A stretch of DNA of 51,026 bases from DATAEY01 sp045805565 (GTDB lineage: Bacteria > Actinomycetota > Thermoleophilia > Solirubrobacterales > Solirubrobacteraceae). The position numbers were made by a program, and so were the translations under genes. The stretch lies in the NCBI GenBank assembly GCA_045805565.1, contig JBJMKZ010000005.1, positions 1 through 51,026 of the forward strand, read 5' to 3'. Every line of letters begins with the position of its first letter. Within the stretch, counting starts at the first letter, position 1. A model generated the notes under the pieces. It made no database searches and was not told the origin of the DNA. It worked only from the letters and a program-made list of their open reading frames with translations. Shown here in pieces: positions 32,863 to 40,316 of the stretch.

Positions 32863-35193
32863 CTACTCGCCGTGGCGGGCGCGGCTCGAGGTCGTGCTGA
32901 CGGGGATCGCGGCCTTCGAGGGCTTGACCGGGACGACCGGGTTGTCGATCTCGTTGAGGCGGTTGACCAGCTTCACCCACTGGTCCGGCTTGAGGACCGC
33001 GTTGAACTGCTGGCCGAGCTTGCCGTTGGCGCCGAACAGCGGCTGGAAGCCGACGTGGATGTGGTCGGCGTGATCGCTCATCGCGAGCGTGTTGCTCGCT
33101 CCCTCGAAGGTCATGAGCGAGATGATCTGGTGCGGCTTCATGATCCCCTGGAGGGTGAGCAGGCGCCGGATCGTGATGTCGGTGATCGAGCCCGCGCCCT
33201 GGTGGCCGGCGATCGGGATCCCGTTGACGGCCGCGATGTCCACCGCGTCGCCCGAGGAGTGCTCGGAGACCGTGCCCCCCTTGGTGTAGAACGAGTGGCC
33301 GCATTTCAGGCTGGTGATGGTCGGCTTCAGCCCGGCCGAGGTCAGGAACTCGATGGTGGCCAGGACCCGGCGGTCGATCTGGCCGGCCTGGACGTCGCGG
33401 CGCCCGCAGCCGTAGATGTTGATCCGCGGGTCGGCCAGGACGCGACGCTCCAGCGCCTCCTTGCTCAGCAGCAGGATCTGCCCGATCGTCGGGTTGCGCG
33501 CGTCAGGCCCGAAGAACGGGTTCTTGCCGGCCGCGCGGTAGATCGCCGTGGACTCGAGCAGCTTCCAGCCGTCGAGGATGGGCTTCGGGTCGACGGCGGG
33601 CGACTTGGGCCCGGCGGGACGAACCGAGAAGCTGACATGCGGCGCCAGCGAGGTGGTCTTGTCGATCCGGCCCAGGATCGTGCCGCCTATCACCTGGGCG
33701 CCGGGCTTGAGCTTGCGCAGCACGACGTCCTTGCGGTCGAGGCCCAGCACCTGCTTGAAATAGGCCTGGAAGGTGGTGTAGCCGGCCACCGGCTTGCCTG
33801 ACTGGAGCAGCTGCTCCTCGCCGCCGGCGCGGTAGGAGCTGGGACGGCCCGGATGAGCGAACAGGCGCTCCTTGGCGAGCGGCGCGGGCCGCACGAGGCC
33901 CCGGCCGTGCCGGGAGCGGGTCGCGGTCTTGGCGAATGCCGCCGGCTGGCGCCCGGCGGTAGCGGGCTGCAGCGGCTTGGGGTCACGCGGCGGCAGGTCG
34001 AGGGTCTTGGCGAGCGCGGTGGCGTTCAGGGGCCGCGGCTTGGGCGCCGGATAGGAGGGCGCGACCCTTCCCAGCTTCGCGTACGTGTAGACGTTGCCGT
34101 AGACGTCCTGGAGGACGACGTAGTGCCCGAGGCTCTGGCTGAAGCCGACCTTCTTGATGATGCCGTCGTTGACGGCGATCACCGGGGCGCCACGACGGGA
34201 GTAGATGTTGATCCCGCGCCGCGTCGGCGAGCTGCCCACCGGCATCGCGGCGTTGCCGCTGCGCGTGCGCAGCGCGAGCTGGCGCTTGGAGATTCCGTCG
34301 GTGTACGTGGCCCGGGCCGCCACCGGGAAGTGCCCCTGGGTCAGACCGGTCAGCGCTCCGACGAGGTCGTCCGGCAGCCCGCCGATCAGCTTCGCTCGCA
34401 GCATCACCGAGTCGACGTACCAGCCCGCGTGGTTATAGGAGAAGATCGCCTGGCGCAGGTTGGTCTCGGCGCCGGCGGCCTTCAGGTACCGGGCGGCGGC
34501 GAAGATCGCGTCGACCGGGTTGTAGGGGTCCTTGCGCCCGTCGTCGTTGGCGTCGAGCCCGTACGTCTTCCACGAGGACGGGATGAACTGCATCCATCCC
34601 ATGGCTCCCGCCGAGGAGACGTTGAGGTTGCGGCCGTAGTCGGTCTCGATCTCGTTGATCGCGGCGAGCACCTGCCACGGGACGCCGTACTCGGTGCCGG
34701 CAGCCTGGTAGATGGGGAGCAGGAACGGCGGAATGCGGAACTTCTCGATGAAGAAGTTGGGGACGCCGATCGCGGCCGGCCCGGGCACCGAGAGCGCGAA
34801 TCCCGGGTTGGTCGGGGCGGCGGCCCGAGGCTGGTTCGCCTGGTTCTGGGTCTGCTCCTCGTCCTTCTTCTTTTTCTTCGGCTGCGCCTTGGTCTTGCGG
34901 GGGGCGGCGTCGGCGGGCCGTCGAGCGGGCGGCGTGACGACCGTCGGCTGCGGTGTGGGAGGCGGGGCCTCGGTCGTCTGCTGGGTGGTGTTCGCGCCCG
35001 GGGTCGTCGCGGTGTTGGGCCCGGCGGCGGTGGCCGACAGGTTCGCGGCGGCGTTCGGACAGAGCAGCGGATCCGGCGGGGGATCCTTGATCTCGCAGCG
35101 GTCCAGGCCGGAGGCGGGGGACAGGGACGATCCGAGGCCGACCGACAGCGCCCCGGTCACCACTAGGCTCGTGATCAGCTTCCGCGTCTTCAT
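32863..35193 (-). CDS. Secreted multidomain peptidoglycan hydrolase (lytic transglycosylase, LytM-like, M15-like)
   Basis: 776 residues with a signal peptide (~1-28) and a long Pro/Thr/Lys linker. Residues ~155-260 are an MltB-like lytic transglycosylase: probable catalytic E183 in INEIETDYG, then SSAGAMGWMQFIPSSW. A LytM/M23-like domain follows (~325-585), but it has YTYAKLG and HVSFSVR where metal ligands are expected, so it is probably inactive. The C-terminus (~600-760) resembles M15 peptidases with H645-x6-D652 and H711-x-H713. It should cut both glycan and peptide bonds in the wall. A sigma-70-like promoter lies at 35281-35309, and GGGAGGAG precedes ATG 35193. Confidence 0.85.
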   Translation of the reverse strand: MKTRKLITSLVVTGALSVGLGSSLSPASGLDRCEIKDPPPDPLLCPNAAANLSATAAGPNTATTPGANTTQQTTEAPPPTPQPTVVTPPARRPADAAPRKTKAQPKKKKKDEEQTQNQANQPRAAAPTNPGFALSVPGPAAIGVPNFFIEKFRIPPFLLPIYQAAGTEYGVPWQVLAAINEIETDYGRNLNVSSAGAMGWMQFIPSSWKTYGLDANDDGRKDPYNPVDAIFAAARYLKAAGAETNLRQAIFSYNHAGWYVDSVMLRAKLIGGLPDDLVGALTGLTQGHFPVAARATYTDGISKRQLALRTRSGNAAMPVGSSPTRRGINIYSRRGAPVIAVNDGIIKKVGFSQSLGHYVVLQDVYGNVYTYAKLGRVAPSYPAPKPRPLNATALAKTLDLPPRDPKPLQPATAGRQPAAFAKTATRSRHGRGLVRPAPLAKERLFAHPGRPSSYRAGGEEQLLQSGKPVAGYTTFQAYFKQVLGLDRKDVVLRKLKPGAQVIGGTILGRIDKTTSLAPHVSFSVRPAGPKSPAVDPKPILDGWKLLESTAIYRAAGKNPFFGPDARNPTIGQILLLSKEALERRVLADPRINIYGCGRRDVQAGQIDRRVLATIEFLTSAGLKPTITSLKCGHSFYTKGGTVSEHSSGDAVDIAAVNGIPIAGHQGAGSITDITIRRLLTLQGIMKPHQIISLMTFEGASNTLAMSDHADHIHVGFQPLFGANGKLGQQFNAVLKPDQWVKLVNRLNEIDNPVVPVKPSKAAIPVSTTSSRARHGE

Positions 35194-35280
35194 CCGTGCC
35201 GCCTGTCTCCTCCCATCACAGGCTCCTCCGGGGGCCCCGCTGTCCCTGGTCGGAGCCCAGCCCGGCGCTCGGGTGGGAGG

Positions 35281-35309
35281 AAGCTACTTGGTGGGGACGA
35301 CGTTTTCAA
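35281..35309 (-). promoter_or_regulatory. Promoter of the peptidoglycan hydrolase operon
   Basis: On the minus strand TTGAAA (35309-35304), a 17-nt spacer and TAGCTT (35286-35281) give a good housekeeping promoter with an ~80-nt leader to ATG 35193. Confidence 0.7.
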
Positions 35310-35624
35310 CGCGGAACCGTACGTGGAACATTCCTGTCAGCCTCCGAGCCGGAGGCCGGGCGACATGCCAGCCGGGACGTCGCCGCGGTCCGGGCCGACC
35401 GGCGGCACCGATCGGCCGTCCGCGGGACGCGGTCGAGCGATGCAACCCGCGGATCCGCGGAACGTTGCGGCCGGGCCCGCGCTCCGACGCGTATCTAACC
35501 CTCGAGTCGAGGGTTAGCTGTCGGGGCCTGGAGGCCGCGATGCGGTCGACCCGCTCCCCAGCAGGGCCGCCGGGCGGACGAGGGTGCGATATGGTCCGCC
35601 GGCCCACACCGTTGAGCGCACGAG
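35310..35624. other. Gene-free divergent region with several inverted repeats
   Basis: No gene is supportable here. It holds a GCCTCCG/CGGAGGC hairpin (about 35342-35358), the 14-bp palindrome CCGCGGATCCGCGG (35447-35460), the second copy of the 23-bp palindrome (35495-35517), and a possible -10 TATGGT (35590-35595) for the 35625 gene. Confidence 0.6.
35495..35517. repeat. 23-bp perfect palindrome, copy 2 (inverted relative to copy 1)
   Basis: Same arms CTAACCCTCGA/TCGAGGGTTAG with central G, i.e. the exact reverse complement of copy 1. It lies between divergent genes, where a terminator is not needed, 3.5 kb from the first copy. Confidence 0.9.
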
Positions 35625-36080
35625 TTGACCGACGACAGGTCGAGCCAGAGCATGAAGGACCGCCTGACGCGCCAGAGCGAGGACGCGCTGGGCAAGCTGG
35701 CGCAGGACCTGCTCGAGAACCCGCTCGTCAACGCGGCGCTCAGCCGGGCGTTCGAGGCTCGCGACAAGGCGGCCCAGGCCCAGGAGGTCGCGCTGGGGGC
35801 CCTCAACATCCCCTCCGCCGCGGACATCGAGCGCCTCACCCGGCGAGTTCGGTCGGTGTCCCAGCGCCTCGAGGGAATCGAGGACGGCGTGGACCGGCTC
35901 GACGAGCACCTGCGCTCGCTGGCCCGCGACGAGGCGCTGGGCGACCGGCTCGCGCGCATCGAGCAGCAGCTCACCGGCCTGGCCCGCGAGCTCGAGGCGG
36001 TTCGGGAGGCGCTCCCGGGAGCGCCGGATCCGATGCCGCGGGCGCAGGAGCGGATGCGGGTCGGCGATCCCGGGGCCTGA
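35625..36080 (+). CDS. Coiled-coil protein, phasin-like in character
   Basis: 151 residues. The central region is a long amphipathic helix/coiled coil (SEDALGKLAQDLLENPLVNA, later RSVSQRLEGIEDGVDRLDEH). The Asn/Pro-Leu-Val break in LENPLVNAAL resembles granule-associated or phasin-type proteins, but I cannot confirm the family and no PHA synthase is nearby. TTG 35625 gives the full frame; ATG 35652 would remove nine residues and is almost as likely. Probably co-transcribed with the SCP2-like gene 14 nt downstream. Confidence 0.6.
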   Translation: MTDDRSSQSMKDRLTRQSEDALGKLAQDLLENPLVNAALSRAFEARDKAAQAQEVALGALNIPSAADIERLTRRVRSVSQRLEGIEDGVDRLDEHLRSLARDEALGDRLARIEQQLTGLARELEAVREALPGAPDPMPRAQERMRVGDPGA

Positions 36081-36094
36081 GCCCCCGGCCACGG

Positions 36095-36520
36095 ATGGCC
36101 TCTCCGTTTCGCTCCCGCGACGAGTTTCGCGAGGTCATGGATCAGATCTTCACGATGATGAGCGAGGACCCCGATATGGGGGTGGAATTGCGCGACGCGG
36201 ACGTTCCCCAGCGATTCGAGTTCGACGACCTCGACCTGGTGGTCAACGTGCGGGCCGGCCGTGAGGATGAGGACTCCAACCTCCACTGGGAGTGGACGGA
36301 CGAGGTCGACTGGGAGCCGCGCGTGACGATGAAGATGGGCTCGGGGACCGCGAACCGCTACTTCCAGGGCAGGGAGAACGTGGCCATCGCGATCGCCCGC
36401 CGGCGGATCAGGGCCGGCGGCGACGTGCGGGCGGCCCTCTCGCTCATCCCCGTCACCAAGCCGGTGTACGAGCGCTACCGGGCGCTGGTCGACCAGGAAT
36501 ACCCGCATCTGGCCGCTTGA
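36095..36520 (+). CDS. SCP2-like sterol/lipid-carrier protein
   Basis: 141 residues. The C-terminal two thirds follow the SCP2 pattern: a strand set (FDDLDLVVNVRAGRED, later PRVTMKMGSGTANRYFQGRE) and a helix with basic residues (NVAIAIARRRIRAGGDV), ending near PVYERYRAL. Such proteins carry lipids or acyl chains non-catalytically. The N-terminal ~35 residues are acidic and helical. No membrane or secretion signal, so cytoplasmic. The start ATG 36095 follows the upstream gene by 14 nt. Domain call moderate. Confidence 0.65.
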   Translation: MASPFRSRDEFREVMDQIFTMMSEDPDMGVELRDADVPQRFEFDDLDLVVNVRAGREDEDSNLHWEWTDEVDWEPRVTMKMGSGTANRYFQGRENVAIAIARRRIRAGGDVRAALSLIPVTKPVYERYRALVDQEYPHLAA

Positions 36521-36662
36521 GGACGCCCCGCCAAGCGGGCATTGACAGACGAGGCCCTGGCGGCTAGACCTAGGTGCCCGGAGAAGACAGAAGGCCGAGG
36601 AGTGAGCGGGCCACCGCTTGCGAGGCGCCGCCGGACCCGAGACGAGCGCCGCCGGCCGACGC

Positions 36663-36716
36663 AGCGGGCCGTTTCGCCCGCGGGCGGCGGGGCCACCCTC
36701 GTGGCGGTCCCGCCGC
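36663..36716. terminator. Tandem hairpins upstream of the cyclase gene
   Basis: GCGGGC/GCCCGC (36663-36680) is followed at once by a larger structure in which GGCGGCGGG (36682-36690) pairs with CCCGCCGCC (36708-36716) and encloses a second stem GCCAC/GTGGC. Probably the terminator of the SCP2-like operon; no U-tract. Confidence 0.55.
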
Positions 36717-36770
36717 CGTGTAGTGCACTCGGACGGGCGTGGCGAGGGACAGCCGGCGAAGGCAGGGGGG

Positions 36771-36776
36771 TAGCGT
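36771..36776 (+). promoter_or_regulatory. -10 element in front of the cyclase uORF
   Basis: TAGCGT ends 6 nt before ATG 36783, the start of a 15-codon ORF that overlaps the cyclase start. At this spacing the mRNA should begin at the uORF. Confidence 0.55.
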
Positions 36777-36782
36777 GAGCTC

Positions 36783-36830
36783 ATGACCACGCGGGCGAAG
36801 GGCAGCACCCGAGGGGCGTCGCGGCGGTGA
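36783..36830 (+). CDS. 15-residue leaderless uORF (candidate leader peptide)
   Basis: The frame encodes MTTRAKGSTRGASRR and stops at TGA 36828-36830, which overlaps the GTG 36827 start of the cyclase as GTGA. The ATG is positioned for leaderless translation from TAGCGT. The peptide is basic (five Arg/Lys) with no hydrophobic segment, so it is more likely a translational coupling device than a functional product. Alternative view: chance short frame, with the cyclase start misplaced. Confidence 0.45.
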   Translation: MTTRAKGSTRGASRR

Positions 36831-37999
36831 CGCTCCGGGAGGCGGCCGACCGGGCGGGCGTCACCCCCGACACCCTGCGGCGATGGGCCCGCGAGGGGGT
36901 GATCCCCGAGTACGACGGCGAGTGGACCCCCGCCGCCGCCGCCCACGCCCGGATCGTGGCGCGGCTGCGCGAGCGGGGACATCCGCTTCGGGAGATCCGC
37001 CAGGCGGCGGAGAACGGGCGCCTGGCGTTCGGGTACATCGAGGACCTGTTCCCGGCGCCGACCGACCGCACCTACAGCCTCGAGGAGGCGGCACGCGACA
37101 CCGGGCTCGAGCCCGCGCTCATAGAGCGCATCTACGCCACGGTGGGGTTCAGCCGCGAGTCGCTCGAGCGGATCTCCGAGGAGGACATCCAGCTCCTGCG
37201 CTACGTCGGCGCCGTCCTGGCGGCCGGCTTTCCGCTGGTCGCGCTCCTGCAGCTGGTGCGCGTCTACGGTCAGGCCATCGCGCAGGTCGCCGACGCCGAG
37301 GTCCGCCTCTTCCACCTCTACGTGCACGAGCCCCTGATGCGCGACGGCGTCCCCGGGCTGGAGATGGCGGAGGAGATGGAGGGGCTTGCCCGGGAGACCC
37401 TGCCGCTCGCCTCGCCGATCATGGATCACATCCACCAGCGCTTCCTCCAGCACTTCGTGGAGCAGGACGTGATCGGACACATGGAGGCCGACCTGGACGG
37501 GGACCTCCTCGAGCTCGGGCGCATGCGGGTGGCGATCGCCTTCGCCGATCTGGCCGGCTACACGCGCCTCACGGAGGAGGAGGGCGAGGAGCAGGCGGTC
37601 GACGCGGTCGAGCGGTTCGTGGACGCCGTCGAGCAGACGCTCCCGGACGACGCGCGGGTGATCAAGACGATCGGCGACGAGGTCATGATCGTGGGCTCCG
37701 ATGCCGCCGCGCTGACCGATTGGGCCGTCGGTTTCCAGCAGCTGTACGTTGACCGGCCGCTTCCGCGCATCGGGATCCACTACGGCGAGACGCTGTACCG
37801 GGACGGCGACTACTACGGGCGCGAGGTCAACCAGGCCGCCCGGGTGGCGGCTCGGGCCGCGGGGGGCGAGGTCCTGGTCACGCGCCCCGTGGTGGAGGCG
37901 GCCGGCTCCCACCTCGAGTTCGAGCCGATCGGGGAGGTTCGGCTCAAGGGCTTCGCCGGCCCCACCGAGCTGTTCCTCGCCCGACTCGCCGAGGACTGA
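36827..37999 (+). CDS. Class III adenylate/guanylate cyclase with N-terminal MerR-type HTH
   Basis: 390 residues. Residues 1-70 resemble a MerR-type helix-turn-helix (LREAADRAGVTPDTLRRWAR). A helical middle region (~80-225) is like the regulatory domain of actinobacterial cyclases. The catalytic domain (~230-390) has the metal aspartates D241 (FADLAGYTRL) and D284 (IGDEVMIVG), purine-selecting K280 and D328, and the transition-state pair N335/R339 (VNQAARVAARA). All key residues are present, so it should make cAMP (K/D pair). Fusion to a DNA-binding domain is notable. GTG 36827 overlaps the upstream 15-codon ORF. Confidence 0.9.
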   Translation: MTLREAADRAGVTPDTLRRWAREGVIPEYDGEWTPAAAAHARIVARLRERGHPLREIRQAAENGRLAFGYIEDLFPAPTDRTYSLEEAARDTGLEPALIERIYATVGFSRESLERISEEDIQLLRYVGAVLAAGFPLVALLQLVRVYGQAIAQVADAEVRLFHLYVHEPLMRDGVPGLEMAEEMEGLARETLPLASPIMDHIHQRFLQHFVEQDVIGHMEADLDGDLLELGRMRVAIAFADLAGYTRLTEEEGEEQAVDAVERFVDAVEQTLPDDARVIKTIGDEVMIVGSDAAALTDWAVGFQQLYVDRPLPRIGIHYGETLYRDGDYYGREVNQAARVAARAAGGEVLVTRPVVEAAGSHLEFEPIGEVRLKGFAGPTELFLARLAED

Positions 38000-38028
38000 G
38001 CCGCGAGAGGCCACCGGCCGGCCGGTTC

Positions 38029-38034
38029 TACACT
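38029..38034 (+). promoter_or_regulatory. -10 element of a leaderless promoter (tilS)
   Basis: TACACT lies 6 nt before GTG 38041. Confidence 0.6.
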
Positions 38035-38040
38035 CGCCGG

Positions 38041-39060
38041 GTGGCCGACGACGAGGCCCGCGTCCTGCACGCCGCTCGCCGGAGCGGGCTGCTGGCGCCC
38101 GGGCGACCGGTGGTGGTCATGCTCTCGGGCGGGCAGGACTCGGTCTGCCTGCTCGACGTCGCCGTACGCCTGTGCGGCCGCGAAGCGGTGTGCGCGCTGC
38201 ACGTCAACTACCGGCTGCGAACCGAGGCGGCGCAGGACGAGCGTCACTGCCTCGATCTGTGCCGGTCGCTCGGGGTGCCGCTGCACGTCGAGCGCCCGCC
38301 CCGCCTCCGCCGCGGAAACGTCCAGGCCTGGGCGCGGGACATCCGTTACCGCGCGGCCGGGCGCCTGGCCGACGACCGCGACGCGACGGTCGCAGTCGCC
38401 CACACCGCCACCGACCAGGTCGAGACCGTCCTGTACCGCCTGGCCGCCTCGCCGGGCCGCCGGGCCCTCCTGGGGATGCGCCCGCGCGAGGAGAGAGTGG
38501 TGCGGCCGCTTCTGGACGTTTCGCGTGACCAGACCGCGGGCTACTGCCGCGCGCGCGGGCTGACCTGGCGCGAGGACGAGACCAATCGCGGCGACCGTTA
38601 CGCGCGCGCGCGCGTACGTGAGCGGCTCCTGCCGGCGCTGCGCTCGGTGCACCCGGCGGCGGAGGCAAATGTCCTGCGGACCGCCGAGCTGCTGCGCGAC
38701 GAGGGGCAGGTGCTCGACGCTCTGGTCGACGGCGAGCTCGCGGACGGCGGGCGGATCACCGTCGAGCGCCTGTCCGCGATGCCGACCGCGCTGCGGCGCC
38801 TGGTCGTGCGCCGCATGGCCGAGGACGCCGCGGGCCGGCCCGCGCCGGACGCCGCCCGGCGCGTGGACGAGATCGTCGCGGTGGGGACGCGGCGCACACG
38901 CGCGTCGATCGATCTCGGCGGCGGCCTGCGGGCGCTGCTCGAACGAGGTGAGCTGAGCTTCGCGGCCGGGCCAGCTCACCCCGGGTGGCAGCGCTGGAGG
39001 GCCAGGCTGACACGGCGCCCGCGGGCGGCCGGCGGACAGCTCCCGCCTGGTTCCGGCTGA
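38041..39060 (+). CDS. tilS: tRNA(Ile)-lysidine synthetase
   Basis: 339 residues. The PP-loop SGGQDS (29-34) binds ATP; HVNYRLRTEAAQDERH and the AHTATDQVETVLYRL region are typical of TilS. The enzyme modifies the anticodon cytidine of one isoleucine tRNA to lysidine so that it reads AUA; essential in most bacteria. The C-terminal part is shorter than in E. coli, as usual in actinobacteria. Gene order tilS-hpt-ftsH matches the actinobacterial pattern, with a small membrane-protein gene inserted between tilS and hpt. Confidence 0.92.
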   Translation: MADDEARVLHAARRSGLLAPGRPVVVMLSGGQDSVCLLDVAVRLCGREAVCALHVNYRLRTEAAQDERHCLDLCRSLGVPLHVERPPRLRRGNVQAWARDIRYRAAGRLADDRDATVAVAHTATDQVETVLYRLAASPGRRALLGMRPREERVVRPLLDVSRDQTAGYCRARGLTWREDETNRGDRYARARVRERLLPALRSVHPAAEANVLRTAELLRDEGQVLDALVDGELADGGRITVERLSAMPTALRRLVVRRMAEDAAGRPAPDAARRVDEIVAVGTRRTRASIDLGGGLRALLERGELSFAAGPAHPGWQRWRARLTRRPRAAGGQLPPGSG

Positions 39061-39123
39061 CCGCGGCCGACGGGCCCGGGACCCGGGGCCCTTGGCGGCG
39101 CGGCGCGGGCGCGCTACCGTGGC

Positions 39124-39555
39124 ATGGTCATGACGCACGTGCCGTTGTGGCTGCGTTGCTCCTTCGTCGCGGTGCTCGTCGCCACCATGGCGCTGGCCTT
39201 CTGGGGCAGGCCACCGAGGCGCCGGCCGCGTGTGGCGACGTGGCGCCGGCTGGCCGGAGCGGGCGCCCTGTGTTACGGCGCGGGGTGCGGGGCGCTGCTG
39301 CTCGACGAGGTGGCGATCAGCGCCGCGCTGGTCGGCGTCGGCGTCGAGACGCTCTCGGTGGTGGCTTGGCTCGGACGCGGGCTCGGCGGAGAGGACGACG
39401 ACGGCGGGGGTGGAGGTGGGGACAGCCGCGGCCCCGATGCCGGGGATCCCGGCGACGGCGATGGCCCCGACCCCCTGTGGGGTCCGACCGACGAGCGGGC
39501 GTTCTGGGACCACGTGTCCCGCCGCCGCGGCCCCCGCGCTCCGGTGTCCGGTTAG
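39124..39555 (+). CDS. Small membrane protein with Gly/Asp-rich tail, unknown function
   Basis: 143 residues. Two hydrophobic helices (SFVAVLVATMALAFWG and GAGALCYGAGCGALLLDEVA, with a third weaker one, ISAALVGVGVETLSVVAWLG) are followed by a low-complexity acidic/Gly tail (GGEDDDGGGGGGDSRG) and a short basic end. It sits between tilS and hpt. TACCGT at 39115-39120 is 3 nt from ATG 39124 or 9 nt from ATG 39130, so the second ATG may be the true start. No family recognised. Confidence 0.55.
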   Translation: MVMTHVPLWLRCSFVAVLVATMALAFWGRPPRRRPRVATWRRLAGAGALCYGAGCGALLLDEVAISAALVGVGVETLSVVAWLGRGLGGEDDDGGGGGGDSRGPDAGDPGDGDGPDPLWGPTDERAFWDHVSRRRGPRAPVSG

Positions 39556-39574
39556 GGCGCCCAGGACGAACCAC

Positions 39575-39580
39575 TAGATT
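39575..39580 (+). promoter_or_regulatory. -10 element of a leaderless promoter (hpt)
   Basis: TAGATT lies 7 nt before ATG 39588. Confidence 0.6.
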
Positions 39581-39587
39581 GCCGTCG

Positions 39588-40118
39588 ATGGCGGACCCGG
39601 CGATCGGGGAGATCCTCGTGCAGGCGGACGACCTCCGGCACCGCGTACGTGAGCTCGGCGGTCAGATCAGCCGCGATTACGCCGGGCGCAACCCGCTGCT
39701 GATCGGGGTGCTGAAGGGAGCGGTGTTCTTCCTGTCGGATCTGATGCGGGAGATCGAGATCCCCTGCGAGGTCGACTTCATGGCGGTGGCCTCGTACGGG
39801 TCGGCGACCGACTCCTCCGGGGTCGTGCGGATCCTCAAGGATCTGGACGCGGTCATCGAGGGGCGCGACGTGCTGATCGTGGAGGACATCGTGGACTCCG
39901 GGCTCACCCTTCAGTACCTGCTGCGCAACCTCGGCGCGCGCAACCCCCGCTCGCTCGAGGTGTGCGCGCTGCTCACCAAGCCGGAGCGCCGCAAGGTCGA
40001 GCTGCCCACGCGTTATGTTGGCTTCGAGATACCCGACCGGTTCGCGATCGGATACGGGCTGGACCACTCCGAGCGTTACCGCAACCTGCCCTACGTCGCC
40101 GCGCTGACCGGCTCCTGA
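39588..40118 (+). CDS. hpt: Hypoxanthine(-guanine) phosphoribosyltransferase
   Basis: 176 residues, usual length. The PRPP loop VLIVEDIVDSGLTL (95-108) and the pyrophosphate loop near LKGAVFFLSDLMRE are intact, and a later segment RFAIGYGLDHSERYR closes the active site. It salvages hypoxanthine and guanine to IMP and GMP with PRPP. Located between tilS and ftsH as in other actinobacteria, where the three are often linked. Leaderless start at ATG 39588. Confidence 0.95.
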   Translation: MADPAIGEILVQADDLRHRVRELGGQISRDYAGRNPLLIGVLKGAVFFLSDLMREIEIPCEVDFMAVASYGSATDSSGVVRILKDLDAVIEGRDVLIVEDIVDSGLTLQYLLRNLGARNPRSLEVCALLTKPERRKVELPTRYVGFEIPDRFAIGYGLDHSERYRNLPYVAALTGS

Positions 40119-40255
40119 CGCGGTCGAGCCGCCCCGGCGCCGCGATCCATGTGCTCGCCGCGTGGGTTAACGGGGTATCGAAGCAGCCATGAGCAGCCCG
40201 TCACACGATCCGATCGATGCGTCCGCGGCCTCCGGGAGGGCCAGATACCCCGTGG

Positions 40256-40261
40256 TACGCT
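40256..40261 (+). promoter_or_regulatory. Possible ftsH promoter -10
   Basis: TACGCT would start transcription near 40269, leaving a leader of ~48 nt before ATG 40317, with GGGAG 8 nt before the start. The -35 is not recognisable. The remaining ~195-nt gap between hpt and ftsH shows nothing else. Confidence 0.4.
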
Positions 40262-40316
40262 TGGGCGCCCGCAGCGCCGCTGCCATGCCTGGCGCCGGAC
40301 GCGCCGGGAGCACGCC

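Noticed and set aside
35194..35310. A ydaO-type (cyclic di-AMP) riboswitch ahead of the cell-wall hydrolase, as found in other actinobacteria
   Set aside because: The leader is only ~80 nt by the predicted promoter, and the conserved GGGGTGAAT and GACAGCTAACC blocks are absent.
35495..38014. An 839-codon minus-strand frame over the cyclase region
   Set aside because: It is antisense to three genes with clear domains and has no recognisable motif; long open antisense frames are expected at this G+C.
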